From: Schistocerca nitens | Taxonomy: Eukaryota; Arthropoda; Insecta; Orthoptera; Acrididae | Assembly (NCBI RefSeq): GCF_023898315.1 | Contig: NC_064618.1 | Span: 183,511,548 to 183,575,547 of the forward strand | Reading direction: 5' to 3' | DNA: 64,000 nt | Shown: positions 1 to 11,966 of the stretch, one piece after another | How positions within the stretch are numbered: the stretch's first letter is position 1 | Layout of the letters: each line of letters opens with the position of its first letter | Notes under the pieces: generated by a model | What the model saw: only the letters and a program-made list of their open reading frames with translations | What the model was told of the DNA's origin: nothing | Databases searched by the model: none | Position numbers and translations under genes: made by a program

Positions 1-320
1 ATGTGGCGCTACAGGCGAATGCTGAAAATTAGGTGGAGTCATAAGGTAAGGAATGAGGAGGTTCTGTGCAGAGTCGAAGAGGAAAGGAGTATTTGAAAAC
101 ACGATAAGAAAAAGGGATATGGTGACAGGAAATCTGTTACGAAATCAGGGAATGACTTCCAATGACTACAGGGAGCTTTAGAGGGCAAAAAGTGTAGTGT
201 AGAGGAATACAGAGATTGAAATATATACAGCAAGTAATTGTGGGCGTAAGTTGCAAGAGGTTGGCACAGGAGAGAGATTCATGGCGGGCCATTTCAAACC
301 AGTCAGAAGACTCATGACTA
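1..320 (+). pseudogene. 3' end of a non-LTR retrotransposon (LINE), RTE/CFDP2-like
   Basis: Reading from base 1, the frame gives the C-terminal tail of a LINE reverse-transcriptase ORF. It has a 'WRYRRMLKI' block, then 'KVRNEEVL' and 'EEERS', with an early stop near base 97. The following bases keep the family's 3' sequence but contain further stops. The element ends in an A-rich tail at about 321-334. The same 3' sequence occurs in antisense at 30273-30568, and the same family supplies the antisense copy at 9515-11064. The 5' part lies outside the window. The clade name (RTE/BovB-like, often annotated as craniofacial development protein 2-like) is from memory and uncertain. LINE identity is more secure. 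Confidence 0.7.
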
Positions 321-334
321 AAAAAAAAAGAAAG

Positions 335-1380
335 TCATGACTCTCTATTCTTTTGACATCGGCTGTCGATGCCCGTCAAGGTTTCGCATCGTAATTGGCC
401 TTCAGCCCGCTCAAAACAGCTGATGCCTCACTCTCCCTTCCTGGCAGGCTCCTGGTATGGCGGTTCATCACCCGCGCTACCCTACCGCGATGCCGTTGTG
501 GCAGTGAGTGAAGGCGGCGCATGTATTGGACTTACAAAAGCTCGTCTGTCAGGTACTCGTTTCCATCCCGCTCGCCACCATTCTTCTTCAGTTGTTGAAC
601 CGCTATGACAGTTGCAGTGTAGCTGTGCAGTATGGCGATCTTTGCCTGCCATTCAGGTACCCCCTCGTTACTCCGCCGTATTACCGGTAACGCTGGTGTC
701 CTGATCCGGGACGATACGGGAGACCTCCTGGTCACCCATCTGCGTCAGTGGCAGGCTGTGGTGTTGAACTCCAAGACGGTGATTACGGTGAGGTAGGAAT
801 CTCTGCAAAGAGGGATTGCGACCAATACAGAGAGCAATGCCCCCTTATTAAAAAAAGTCTGAACAGAACATGAAGCCTTCTGCAAATGCTGTAATACATA
901 TTTAAGTACGGGTCATGAAGGAATTGCAGATCTAAAGGAAAAGAGAAACATAAATTCCACGTACCATCGCCAAGTAAAACTAAAACTCTCATGAATTAGT
1001 TTGTGTAACACGATAGTTTAGAAGGAGAAACAATTACTACAGCACATTTTTGTTTTGCATACCATATGGTCAAAAAAACATCAAATTGTCTCTTCTACAG
1101 ATTGCCTTACTAAGTTATTACCGAAAATATGTAATGCCCCAAAACTGCCACTCAACATACATCATCTAGAAAGTTCATTTCATTCGTAATGAACTTCAAA
1201 GTTGTTTATTTTATAGCTTTAACACTGACACAAGTAACCATAAAAATTTAAAAAAGATATCTTTCAACTTCTGATTCAGTGTTTTACCAAGACGGGCATA
1301 AGCATAAAATTACTGAACCTGGGAAGCTTAAGAGGTGGAGACCTTAGATAACGTGGTCAATTTTTCTATGCAGGCTTCAA
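335..1380. other. Unassigned sequence, GC-richer block at about 360-780
   Basis: No transposase, RT or other protein motif is recognised. Bases 360-780 are noticeably richer in G+C than the surroundings and carry short overlapping open frames on both strands, none with a recognisable motif. The rest is AT-rich with frequent stops. Confidence 0.4.
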
Positions 1381-1384
1381 ATGG

Positions 1385-2560
1385 TTTTAAAATCGCTGTT
1401 AAGAAATACATTGGATTTGGAGGCAATAAAGCTAACGTAAAATTTTTGAGGTCGAGAGAGACATGGTACTAATATTGCATGCAATTAACGAAAAATAGAA
1501 ATTCGAGCAGATGTTGATAATTTGGAGGCCTTGGTCCTATATTACACAAAACATTACAAACAGCAGCTGACCAATTATTTGTGGCACTGATCAAATAATT
1601 AAAAAAATATACATTTATTTTGCTATGTACACTGTCAGGTTAGAAAGACTAAAATATTTATGTGAATTTGTTAATGTAGAATCTAAAACTCTGCTTTAAC
1701 ATTCTAAAACGAGATACATGCCATTGTTACCAGTTACTGAACGTTCTGTAAATTTATTTGATGTCTAAGAACCTTTTTTTTTCGTCAGAAGAAAAAGCAC
1801 CCAGTATCTCACTTGATTTTTCAGAAATTCTCTCAATGAAGTTTATCTTTGGTTTTTTCATACCTAGTATGCACTCTTCATTTCTGAGTATTAAAAATTG
1901 AAGAAAGAAAACAGTCTGTTATAGAAGTTTCAAATGTTGTACAGCGACTGAGAACACAGCAATGGAAAAGGTGAAAACTCAGTTTTTACTTTCTCAAGTT
2001 AAAACAATGTTTAAGTAAATGCCAAGAGAATGGAGTCATTTCAAAAAAGACACAAATTGAAATCTCTCGTGATGAAGTAGTCAAATTTTATAAAACAGTG
2101 ACTGATTATTTAAAACTGTTGACAATACTATTAAAATACTTGGTGTTTCAGTGGTTGACTGGCAAAATACCTCTGAAGACAAATGTAGTAAAATCGTTGG
2201 AACATTTGAAAATAAAAAATATTAATATAAATGACACATATTTGTTTAATCGAATCACCAAACTAAAAACCATTCTCCCTATGAATTACAGTCTCCCGAT
2301 AAGAAAAAGATAACAGTATCTCAAAAACAGATAGTCGTTTTTCCAAATTAGAAACGAAATTTTTCGAGTAATATAAAGATTTATGTTGTGTGTGTGAGTA
2401 TGTTTTTTGTGTACCAGGGCGCAATGGTAACGTTGAGAGAATATTTTCTTTGATGCAAATACAGTGTAAGGACGAGAGGAATAAACATATAGTCGATACT
2501 ATTGGAAGTAGTCTTCTATGCTTGGAAAGTTACGACATTTATTGTTAAAAAATACACTAT
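1385..2560 (+). pseudogene. Decayed hAT-family transposase
   Basis: Several frames together give the order of blocks expected in hAT transposases. There is a 'GFGGNKANV' segment resembling the region after the second catalytic Asp. A block at about 1715-1760 resembles 'RWLSLLPAVERI'. A helical segment around 2080-2160 contains 'FYKTVTDYL'. A C-terminal dimerisation block at about 2415-2510 contains 'NVERIFSLMQ' and 'CKDERNKH', matching the hAT 'N..VERvFSLM' signature. The frame changes several times and stops are frequent, so no product is expected. Terminal inverted repeats were not found. A second hAT relic lies on the other strand at 11967-13935; I cannot say whether the two are the same family. 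Confidence 0.6.
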
Positions 2561-2697
2561 TATTTATAAACTAATAAGGCTCTACTGAAAAGGGCCAACT
2601 CAAACACAAAGTACAAAGAAATGTAATAATAGTTCAGGTTTATTTCTCTGATATTGTTGTTTAAAAAATATTAGAATATTTGGCACATATTATCACA

Positions 2698-2918
<221 letters not shown>

Positions 2919-3564
2919 ACAACCAAGAAATCGGGAGTGTCTCATTTCGACGAAGAAGAAATCTGGCACCCTTCATTGTGGTCACATTGATCCCAGGTGT
3001 ACTCAGCGCAAAAACACCATCAAGAAATTTTAATGTTTTTTAAATATAAACTTGAACAAAAGATCATTGGATAAAATAGATCCAGGCAGAGAAAGTCATG
3101 TATTTTGAAAAGAAAAAGAGCTTTGAAAACGATTTTCCAGTGTGCTTGTGGTGTCATATTAACCTCAGTGGTACTAGGAATGTTAAGGCAGAAAAGGAAA
3201 TCCTGAAAACACCACTAGCCAATTGTTAATGTTACTTGAAGAGGTGGATGCAAATGCTCACGTGTATTAATAGTAATGGGTATTAATATATGTCCACAAT
3301 AGCTTCTTGCTATAAATAAACTGAAGAGTGTTGTATTTAAAATTTCATGATGGACAATCCATAGTTGCTGGCCATTTAGAGCTTAACCTTTTATTTATAT
3401 AGCATGTGAACTGTGTGTCAGTAGTATTTCTTTGCTACTTGTCATCTAAAAACTCAACTGACGACTCACATTATATGTTTACTTTACAAAATATGGAGGG
3501 AATATTCACCACATTCCATTCTTTTACAACCAACATCCAGAAAGGCTAGATATAGCAACACATG
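2919..3564. other. Unassigned AT-rich sequence
   Basis: No coding motif or recognisable repeat was seen. Stops are frequent in all frames. Confidence 0.4.
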
Positions 3565-4455
3565 CGCTGCCTGACAAAAGAACTGAACACCCAGAAAACA
3601 TGGTTTGATGTCAGTATAGCTACACTCATATACAACCATCGGCTGGTATGTAAATGATTAATGCTACAGTTACCTGTGATGGACATAAGTAGTGTATGAG
3701 TGATCAATGTGAAGGGCACGGAGATGCTAAAAACTCGTGTGAGACTGCTTTATCAGGTCCTGGTGGAGTTGGAAAGAGCCCTTATTGAGAGTCTTAATTT
3801 TGCTGGATGGCCGAATAGTGCAGTATCCACAGTTCTGGGTCTTTCAGATGTGATAGCGGCCAGGTGCAGGACTGCATGGGAAGATTATTGCATATGTGCC
3901 TGTTGTAAAGGTTCTGGTCGAGCACGCCTGATCACCACAAGGGAAGATCACTGTATTCTACACCAGGCACATAGTAATCCCTTTACATCTGCACCTACCA
4001 TTCTAAAACGTACAATGGACCCTATGCATCATTCTGTGTCATCCCATACCATTGGGTGGAGGAAGCAGCGATGCTTCCAGCGTAAGCTGTTGTTATCACC
4101 ACAGCACAAATGGCTGCATCTGGAATGGTGCTGTGGGTGTCAAGCATGGACAGTTGATGGATCGCCTCGCGCTGTATTTAGCGATTAATAACGGTTCTGC
4201 ACAACCACTAATGACCATCTTCGGTTAGTATGGAGGCGACATGGGGAGAATCCCAGTCTTTCAATGTTATGCTGATGCACAAAGATGTTATTCTGGGTGT
4301 CATATTGTGGGACTCCATCTGAAATGACTTAGGCCACTCCTGGTAGTGACTGAGTGAACTACAACAGCACAAAGGTACGCCACGACATATTGCGTCCTCA
4401 TGTGTTACCTCTCATATGGCAATACTGATGTGCTACTTTTCAACACGATAATGGT
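3565..4455 (+). pseudogene. Decayed Tc1-like transposase (IS630/Tc1/mariner)
   Basis: The left end (about 3565-3600) starts with a 'CTGACAAAAGAACTGAACAC' block typical of Tc1-type termini. An open stretch at 3700-4188 contains the HTH-linker region 'RARLITTREDHCIL', like the common '.RLTTAREDRYIV' block. It ends in 'AVFSD', which matches the first catalytic Asp context (VLFSDES). Downstream frames keep 'RLVWRRHGENP', a 'LRPHVLPLIWQY' block and 'FQHDNG', the second Asp motif. The sequence then stops resembling the family, so the 3' end including the Glu motif is missing. The many stops make it a dead copy. Confidence 0.65.
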
Positions 4456-4901
4456 TGCCTATAAGTGATAAGTGGCTCTTTGAAATGTCTGCGAGATTTT
4501 GAGATACTTCATTAGCTAGGAAGATGTGAATGAATTCTCTCTTCTCAAGGTCGTATACTTCAAGAGAAATTATTTCCATTTCCTGTTCCAAAAGTTTCAT
4601 CGTATGTTCTGCATATCCAGCTAATTTTCTATTTTCTTCTCTGGAAACAGATTTCAAAGCTTTCCTTTTACTTTTCCTCTCCATTCACGTCCTTGTTTGC
4701 GAGTCACATGTAGCTACTTTTGACAAGTGCTTTCTTTCAACATTTCCTGTTACTTTTTTTACAGTAATCCTTGCAATTTTTCTAAATGTGTCTTGTCGAT
4801 ATGTCATCTTTGTTCTTATTGGTATGGAAAAATTCCCATTTGCATTATGGCTGCTTACTAATTAAGTTAAGGAGTTTATCTGTTTAAATTTCTCCATGTA
4901 G
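4456..4901. other. Unassigned; a short Lys/Glu-rich frame on the minus strand
   Basis: A minus-strand frame (4433-4684, 83 codons) is rich in Lys and Glu and could form a coiled coil. It has no recognisable domain and sits between two elements, so I do not call it a gene. Confidence 0.25.
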
Positions 4902-4971
4902 GATCACGGTATATTGATAATTTTTACTTATGGACCGCCTGACAGCAACTGAATAAAACACAATTTTTAGT

Positions 4972-5017
4972 GCCATACGCGTTTCGCCTTTATTTTCTGC
5001 AAGGAATCATGAGTGGC
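4972..5017 (-). ncRNA. Hammerhead-ribozyme-like motif, left arm
   Basis: On the minus strand the order is stem I 'GCCA', core 'CTCATGA' (CTGANGA with G5 changed to C), a stem-II hairpin ending 'AAAGGC', 'GAAAC', a palindromic minimal stem III 'ACGCGT' (its AC belongs to the GAAAC), the cleavage triplet 'GTA', and the complementary stem I 'TGGC'. The core substitution should inactivate it. The right-arm copy has a different single core change, so the ancestor probably had a perfect core. Confidence 0.55.
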
Positions 5018-5367
5018 CTGGAATATGTATATATGTTAGCTATTTAATTTACATTTTTGTCACTGTTCCTATAGGCTACGTTATAAACAGTACTGGTGGT
5101 TGGTATTTCCTATTAAGTAGTAATGTTTTGAACTATACTTACAGGTTGTGTGGACAATTTCTTACATATTACGCTCCTGTTGAATTTTTGGTGTTGTTGT
5201 TCTTCTTATGAATGCCGATTTGCGGTTTTTATCCCACATTCCACAGCACTATGAACTGAACGCTTGTTTCATTGCAATATTTTTGCCGACTGTCAAATGC
5301 TTTTGCCAAAGATCGAATGTTATTGCCAAAGTTTCGGGTGTAATTACTGAAGTATCTGTGATCAAAG

Positions 5368-5631
5368 TTGTGTCAAAGTTGTGATGCAGTATACCTAGGC
5401 ATGACATGCAGGAATTTTGGAACAAGATACAAAGAACATATCAGATGTTGGAAGTATGAAGCAAACCATTCCACATTTGCAGAGCTTTTAAAACACCATA
5501 ACCATCATCCTACAAACATGGAACAAGAAATGAAAATAATGAGAATAAGCAACTATGACCATATCTTATACAAATGCAAGAAACATCCACTTCCAGTAAT
5601 CCATAGCAGAAAACAATCATGTGATAAATGA
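5368..5631 (+). pseudogene. GIY-YIG endonuclease fragment of a Penelope-like element
   Basis: The 87-codon open stretch has the order of a PLE GIY-YIG domain. It starts with a paired-Cys 'CQSCDAVYLGMT' block, where VYLG stands for the YIG motif. A conserved Arg follows in 'TRYKEHIRCW' with an EH pair, then 'HSTFAELL' and a His/Asn-rich 'HHNHHP'. PLEs carry this domain at the C-terminus of the RT protein. No RT motif is found upstream, where the inverted arm begins, so the piece is isolated. A free-standing homing endonuclease is less likely because both flanks are inverted repeat arms. Confidence 0.6.
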
Positions 5632-5716
5632 ACAAACACACATCAGCACTGGCTCCCTACTACACTTAATAAAGGAAATGCTAACATAAAACAAAAAACT
5701 CTTCCCCAAACCATCT

Positions 5717-5767
<51 letters not shown>

Positions 5768-5792
5768 TATATATACCACACCAAAATACACA

Positions 5793-5851
<59 letters not shown>

Positions 5852-5900
5852 GCGCGCGCACGCACATAAGCAGAGCAACAAAAAAATAATACCACACCAC

Positions 5901-5933
<33 letters not shown>

Positions 5934-5960
5934 CACAAAAAATTTTATCACCCACCCACC

Positions 5961-6006
<46 letters not shown>
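5717..6006. repeat. Clustered (CA)n, (CG)n and CCCA microsatellites
   Basis: Long CA tracts lie at about 5719-5765, 5798-5838, 5902-5933 and 5966-6004. A (CG)n tract lies at about 5837-5860, and CCCA repeats at about 5950-5970. They fill most of the loop of the palindromic element, and the long open frames across them are artefacts of the repeats. Confidence 0.97.
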
Positions 6007-6010
<4 letters not shown>

Positions 6011-6383
6011 CACACACAAATGCATACACGAACAGATCACAAATACTTCAATAATTACACTCGAAAGTTTGGCAACAACATTCGATCTTTGGCAAAAACA
6101 TTTGACATTCGGCAACATAAACCAAAACATTACATTGAAACATGCGTTCAGTTCATAGTGCTGTGGAATGTGGGATAAAAACCGCAAATTGGCATTCATA
6201 AGAAGAACAACAACACCAAAAATTCAACAGGAGCGTAATATGTAAGAAATTATCCACACAACCAGTAAGTACAGTTCAAACATTACAACTCAATAAGAAA
6301 TACCAACCAACAGAACTGTTTATAACGTATAGGCACAGTGACAAAAATGTAAATTAAATAGCTAACATATGTACATATTCCAG

Positions 6384-6429
6384 GCCACTGCTGATGCCCT
6401 GCAAAAAATAAAGGCGAAACGCGTATGGC
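6384..6429 (+). ncRNA. Hammerhead-ribozyme-like motif, right arm
   Basis: The order is stem I 'GCCA', core 'CTGCTGA' (CTGANGA with A6 changed to C), a stem-II hairpin 'GCC...GGC', 'GAAAC', a palindromic stem III 'ACGCGT', the cleavage triplet 'GTA' and stem I 'TGGC'. Stem I pairs perfectly over 4 bp. It is the inverted counterpart of the motif at 4972-5017. Confidence 0.6.
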
Positions 6430-6498
6430 ACTAAAATTGTGTTTTATTCAGTTGCTGTCAGATGGTCCATAAGCAAAAATTATCAATATACTGTGATA

Positions 6499-9400
6499 TT
6501 ACACGCAACTGAGGAAGACAGGATCACAAAAGTTGAAGATGTTCTCCATGTAGTGTTAATTTTGTGAATATTTTCAACTTTTTGCTGGAATATTAACGAC
6601 CAAATTTTCAGGCAAACAAAAAATGAAACTCTTTCGGGGCGAATGGTCGAGATAAAAGTTAATAATTGCGGAACAGAATTTTCCATTGAAGCTTCGCTTC
6701 ATAGGTTGCAGGATGTTACAGTAAGCTGTGCATCTAAGTCAATTCAGCTTTCAAGATATTTAAGAAAAAGTAATCGTAAGTATAATATGGAATTTAAATA
6801 ATTACCTCAGATAATTCAGTGCATAACGTTGTGATGCACCCATTACAGCCTTTCCGCAAGCATTCAGGTTCTTTTCAAATATTCTCATACTCACTTTTTG
6901 AAATTCTTCAACATCTATCAATTATTCTACGTACAAAAGTAAATGGATACTATATGTACTGTCACTTCACTATTCATTATTTGCATAACAGGCCAGCATT
7001 AAAGCTGTTCACACAATGTCTCATGGTATCCAGATATTGTAACGAATAATTCGAATAACTTTTGAATCGAGATATACCGAACCACAATGGTGACTAAAAT
7101 CCACAACAAACGGTTTTACATTTCACTTAAAGATTATTATTGTCACTCATGTGAATACTACCAGTTCACAGATAAGAATTTGTCACCTGGGATGTTCATG
7201 AAATTGTTGTAGTGCAACTGGACATATTCCAAATCTTTTTCTATAATAACTGTACAAACAGTCAAAGCGAAGTCAAAACCCCCCAAGCAAAAACTAAAAT
7301 TTGGCAAGTTCACACCAAATGGCACTGAAAAGTGCATCCTCAATACGAAAAGAGGACAGAAAACTCCGAATCGATGGTAGCATTATCAAGCATGGCAGTA
7401 GAAGTGTAACTTGGAAATATAAACAAAGTTCCACGCTTAGCGTACACTATCATCCAGTCTGCATCCAAACTTTCCAGATTACTCCAGGGAACTCCTCCCA
7501 TAAAAGTTGTCTTTTTATAGCTGCACACATCAGCACTCACAGTTTATGTGGGAGCTCGCTTCGTTATACTGTTCGGAGCTAAGTAATCAGCTAACCCCTA
7601 GTTGTAGAATCTGCTTACCATGTGTTGCAATGGCGTCCCACAACCACTTCGATGCTAATTGTTTTGAACTTATCATACTGCGCATTCAGAAGCAGTGAAC
7701 AATTTTATTTATGGGAGTGAGTATTTTTTTATTCTGAATGTAATATGTAACCAACCCCCCAACAAATCGCAAGAAACAGACTATTTTATCAGTTTAGAAT
7801 TTCATGAATTGATATTTTTGCATAATCTGTCATGAGACGTTTAGTGCTTATAGCATACCGATTTCTTCACTTACGAACTTACAAAAAGGCACATCGATAT
7901 TTGAAACTGCTCTTTAGTCGCTATTACTCTTTCCAGTTAAATACGTGTTTTTTCAACCACTTAATTAATAGACACACTTTACGAAGGTACGTCATACGTT
8001 TTCAGTTGTAATAAAATTTCATAAAGTAGTGTAATTGCTACATTATTTCATTAAATACTTTATGTTTTCTCGTTAGTCGAAGTTCAATTTCCTTGTTCAC
8101 GACTGTTGTATACTCAAAGACAACGCGCTTACAACGTACAACGATTACAGCCTATAGATTAAAGATTGCTTTGACACTGTGTAAAGTGATAAATGTTTAA
8201 AGCCTTTTCGTAAACTAACTAAAGTAATTCCAATATGACGATGTCGTACAATGACCCACTTAAACTGGAGCATGTCGGCCACATGATCAACCTGTCACGT
8301 TATCTTTTTATAAGGAAGTACTCTTATTAACTTCAAAAGATCCAATGTAGGCAAAGTCTAGTTCATAGGCCTTGCAATTTTTACGTAAGAGGGTTGCGAC
8401 TTGCACTGAATTTAAACTGCTAACATCAATGCGATGTTTGATTTTACTGCCACAATCCGCGTCTTGTGAACAAGCATTCAAATAAAACTACTGTAATGTA
8501 AGTTAGAAATTATTAGTTATCCGTCATTTTTGGACATACATTTTCAAGCATCATATCTACGTGTATCTGCGAATGTTTCTACTCATCGCGGTTCCACTAC
8601 TTTCTTAAGTATGGTACGAAATTATAAAAGGAAACTGAAAGAGTGAATGTTTCCGAATCACCTACAATGTTAGCAGTTATCGAAGGAAAACGGCATGAAA
8701 CATAGATTACTGAATTGACCAAAGAGTTTAAAAAACCTAGACAAACTTTAGAGTAATACTAGAACAAATTCAATGAATTAGGAACTTCTGAAAAGGCAAC
8801 GAAATTCTCACATAGATTTGGATTCACAAAAAAATTTAAGTTATTAATATGATCTTTGTTTTGCAGTGTTGCACTTAACATTTTCACTAAATTATTAATA
8901 ATTCCAAAAATAATATATAAATGCAAACAGGACACCAACTGGCCTACTATATTTCTAAAAGCTTAAGTTATTAAAGAATTATTTAAATAAATAGGTAAGA
9001 CGAATTCATTTATCCAGTTTTTGAACGTGAACAGGAGAACATGCTTGAAGAATACCATACCAAAGCTAGTAGAATTAAGTTTGACCGTTTACCGAAATAG
9101 GTTAGGCGGTTTGCCGACACCCATGCAGATATCAATCGAAGTAAAACACCCAAATATTGGTCCGACTTTGGAATGGCGGGACCTGGTTGGTTTTCAGTAT
9201 TTCTGGAACGACAGCCGCTGCTTTCCACTCGATATCCTCGGTCAACTAGCTTTATACGATGTACTGGCTTCGAAAAGCACAACACAGGCTTGTTTCTTAA
9301 CCACCTGAAATATGTTTTGACAAGATTAAAACCGACAGTGGCGACTTTTGGAATGTAGGTGTAACTGGAATCACTGGACTGCGACGTTTAACTGGAGTAG

Positions 9401-9514
9401 GGGGAAAACCCTTCAGTAAACTGAAGGTTAACGCAATCGAGCGGAATAATCAGTGTGGAAGGAAATGTTACACTGAAATACTGCGGAATGATCAGACGCG
9501 TTTCAAATTCTGTA
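6499..9514. other. Long unassigned AT-rich stretch
   Basis: Both strands were scanned for transposase, RT, integrase, GIY-YIG, SINE B-box and inverted repeats, and nothing was recognised. Open frames of 60-95 codons around 6819-7700 and 9010-9358 overlap on opposite strands and carry no motif. Confidence 0.4.
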
Positions 9515-11064
9515 ATGATGTTGTTGTTGTTGTTTTCAGTCCAGAGACTTGTTTGATGCAGCTTTCCATGCTACTCTACCCTGTGCAAACCTCTTCATCT
9601 CCGAGCAACTACTGCAACCTACATTCTTCTGAATCTGCTTAATGGCTACAACACAGTTTCATTTCCTTCTCTATCACTGCTCCCCGTTCGTGTCCCTCGA
9701 TCCTTATAAATGCCATTTGGTTTCTTTACTGATTGTAAATTGCTTTCCGCTCCTTGTATTTTACTCCTGCCACCTTTAGAATTTGCAAGAGAGTATTCCA
9801 ATCAACATTGTCAAAAGCTCTTTCTAAGTTTACGAATCTTATAAATGTAGGTTTGCCTATCCTTAACCTATCTTCTATGAGGAGCCATTGGGTCAGTATT
9901 GCTTCGCGTCCTCCTACATTTCTCCGGAATCCAAACGGACCTTCCCTAGGGTTCGCTTCTACCTGTTTTTCCATTCTTCTGTAATGAATTCGTGTTAATA
10001 TATTACAACCGTGACTTATTAAAGTGATAGTTCCGTAATTTTCACAGCTGTCAGCAACTGCTTCTTTTGAAATTGTAATTCTTATATTATTCTTGAAGTC
10101 TGAGGGTATGTCGCCTGTCTCAAACATCTTGCTCACCAGATGGAAGAATTTGTCAGGGCTCGCTCTCCCATGGCTATCAGTAGTTCCAACGGAATACCGT
10201 ATACTTCTAGGGCCTTTTTTCGAATTAGGTCTTTCAGTGCTCTACCAAATTCTTCACGCAGTATCATATATCGCATCTTACCTTCATCAATGTCCTCTGT
10301 CATTTCCATCTTTTTGCTTTCGCTTCTTATGACTGGTTTTCCATCTGAGAAGGTGGCTCTCTTTTCTCAAAAGGTCTCTTTAATTTTCCTTTAGGCGGCT
10401 GTCTTACCCTCTAGCGATATAGGCTTCTCCATACTTATTTTTGTCCTCTAGCTATCCCTGCATAGCTGTTTTTCACTTCCTGTCGATCTCATTTTTTAAA
10501 CGTTTTATTCCCTTTCGCCTGCTTCATGTACTGCAGCTTTCTCCCTTCATCAATTAAATTCAATATCTCTTATGTTACCCATGGATATCTACTAGTTGTG
10601 GTCTTTTTACTTACTTGAGCCTCTGCTGCCTTCAGTATTTCATGTCTAAAACCTACCCATTCTTCTTCTACTGTATTTCTTTCCCCTGTTCTGGTTAATC
10701 GCTCCCTAATTCTCTCTCTGAAACGTCCGGTTCTTTCAGGTTATTCAGGCCCCATCTCCTTATCTTCCTACTCTTTTGCAGTTTCTTCAGTTTTAATCTA
10801 CAGTTCATAAGCTATTAATTGTAACCAACGTCCACATCTGACCTCGAAAATGTCTTACAATTGCAAACCTGGTTCCGAAATATCTGTCTTACCATTACAT
10901 AATCAATTGGAAATATTTCGATGACTCCAGGTCTCTTCCACGGATACAACATTATTTCATGATTCTTAAACCAAGTGCTAGATATGATTAAATTATTCTC
11001 TATGTAAAATAGTACCAGGCGGCTTCCTTTTTCATTCCTCCCCTCCCCCCCCCCCCCCGGTCCT
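9515..11064 (-). pseudogene. Antisense LINE with endonuclease and reverse-transcriptase remnants
   Basis: On the minus strand, 11040-10815 encodes the end of an AP-endonuclease domain. 'FPIDYVMVRQIFRN' stands where the family has 'NQIDYILV..RW', and 'CKTFSRSDVDVGYN' stands for the 'ADCGSDHELL' block. About 10136-9726 encodes RT fingers and palm: 'GDIPSDFKN', 'NYGTITLISH', 'RIHYRRMEKQ', 'GPFGFRRNVGGREAIL' and 'FVNLERAFDNVDW' (the first catalytic Asp region). The YADD part and most of the palm are missing, because the 3' sequence (9540-9720) follows soon after. Frames shift repeatedly. This is the same family as 1-320 and 30273-30568. Clade assignment (RTE/CFDP2-like) is tentative. Confidence 0.75.
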
Positions 11065-11280
11065 TTAACGACAAACATAGGTACATGAAAGGTAACTCCG
11101 AAAAAACTATGGCTAACAGAAGAAATTTTTCAGCTGAAAGACGAAAGAATGAAGTACAAAAATGTTCAAGGAAAGACAGGAATATGGTACTATAAATCGC
11201 CTAGGAAATAAATAAATAGGAAGTACAGGGCAGTCTAGGCGAAATGGCTACCCGAAAGATATGAAGAAATGATCGTAGGA
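11042..11280 (+). mobile_element. Poly-C tract and sense-strand fragment of the same LINE family
   Basis: After a run of about 14 C (11045-11058), bases 11081-11280 read on the plus strand like the LINE segment downstream of the endonuclease. 'KLWLTEEIFQ'-type sequence appears in the second frame, then 'KYKNVQGK' and an 'INRKYRAV'-type block. The preceding copy is antisense, so the two pieces are head to head. Either 5' inversion during target-primed reverse transcription or two separate insertions could explain this. Confidence 0.5.
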
Positions 11281-11966
11281 CTGTTACGCATTTCTCTCTG
11301 GCTGCACGGACAATACCTCTGAGTCCCTGCTGCTGCCTTTCCACTTCTGTCACTTCTGTGTGCCCAGCGACTCCCTGCGGTTCGGACTGCATTTGTGACG
11401 GCCACTGCTGCGTGTAAGTGCGGCTGGCTGCCAGTTGCATACCTGCGGCCTGTTCTTCTCGGAACTCGCGGTTCTCGGCATCACATGCCACAGTGGCTGC
11501 CCAGTGGAAAGGAAGCGCTCATCCCTTCCACCTCAAGTGACTGCTACAACAGAATACAGCGTTACAGCCACTGTTAACATTCTCTCTTAATGTCAGTGAC
11601 CACAGAACATGCGCAAATAAAGTGAAAGAAAGGGGGCTCGAAATGATCTGCAGTCCTATCTTGACCGATAGTGACATTCCGCCTTTGTACATAACAAATA
11701 GACCTGATCTAACACTGTTGGTTGTGCTTTAATTACTAAAGCCGGCTCTTGAGAAGACATTGGTAGGCCTTTAATGTCAGTAACAACGCCTTTTCAGTTA
11801 AAAGTTACATCTTTTGACCAAACGTGCTTCCCAACGCCTGAAGAAGTCGGGCCATTTCAGAGATCGCAGTCAAGAAAGAAGACAGAAAATAAAGAAAAAA
11901 AGAACTTTATCGATACTGATAGACATTGCAGTCAAATAACATCAAGTCTCCACAAAGAGAAAAAAC
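11281..11966. other. Unassigned sequence
   Basis: A moderately GC-rich part (11290-11560) has overlapping open frames on both strands without motifs. No repeat or element end was recognised before the hAT terminus at 11967. Confidence 0.35.

Larger units (their letters stand above)
4902..6498. mobile_element. Palindromic Penelope-like element with ~460-bp inverted arms
   Basis: Bases 4902-5361 and 6035-6498 are inverted copies of each other by eye. Shared landmarks include the outer 'ATATTGATAATTTTT' ends, the 'GTTTTATTCAGTTGCTGTC' block and a 'GTAATTA(C/T)TGAAGTAT' block at the inner ends. The ~670-bp centre holds a GIY-YIG nuclease fragment (5368-5631) and a cluster of CA/CG microsatellites. 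Penelope-like elements are known to have terminal repeats in direct or inverted orientation and a GIY-YIG endonuclease, which fits. RT sequence is absent, so this is an internally deleted or rearranged copy. Each arm carries a hammerhead-like motif. Confidence 0.7.

Noticed and set aside
5368..5631. Free-standing homing endonuclease (GIY-YIG)
   Set aside because: The domain has the PLE signature order and lies within inverted PLE-like arms. No intron or intein context exists.
5617..6029. Overlapping 128-132-codon minus-strand frames rich in Cys and Val
   Set aside because: They are translations of the (CA)n/(CG)n tracts, with no complexity beyond the dinucleotide repeat.
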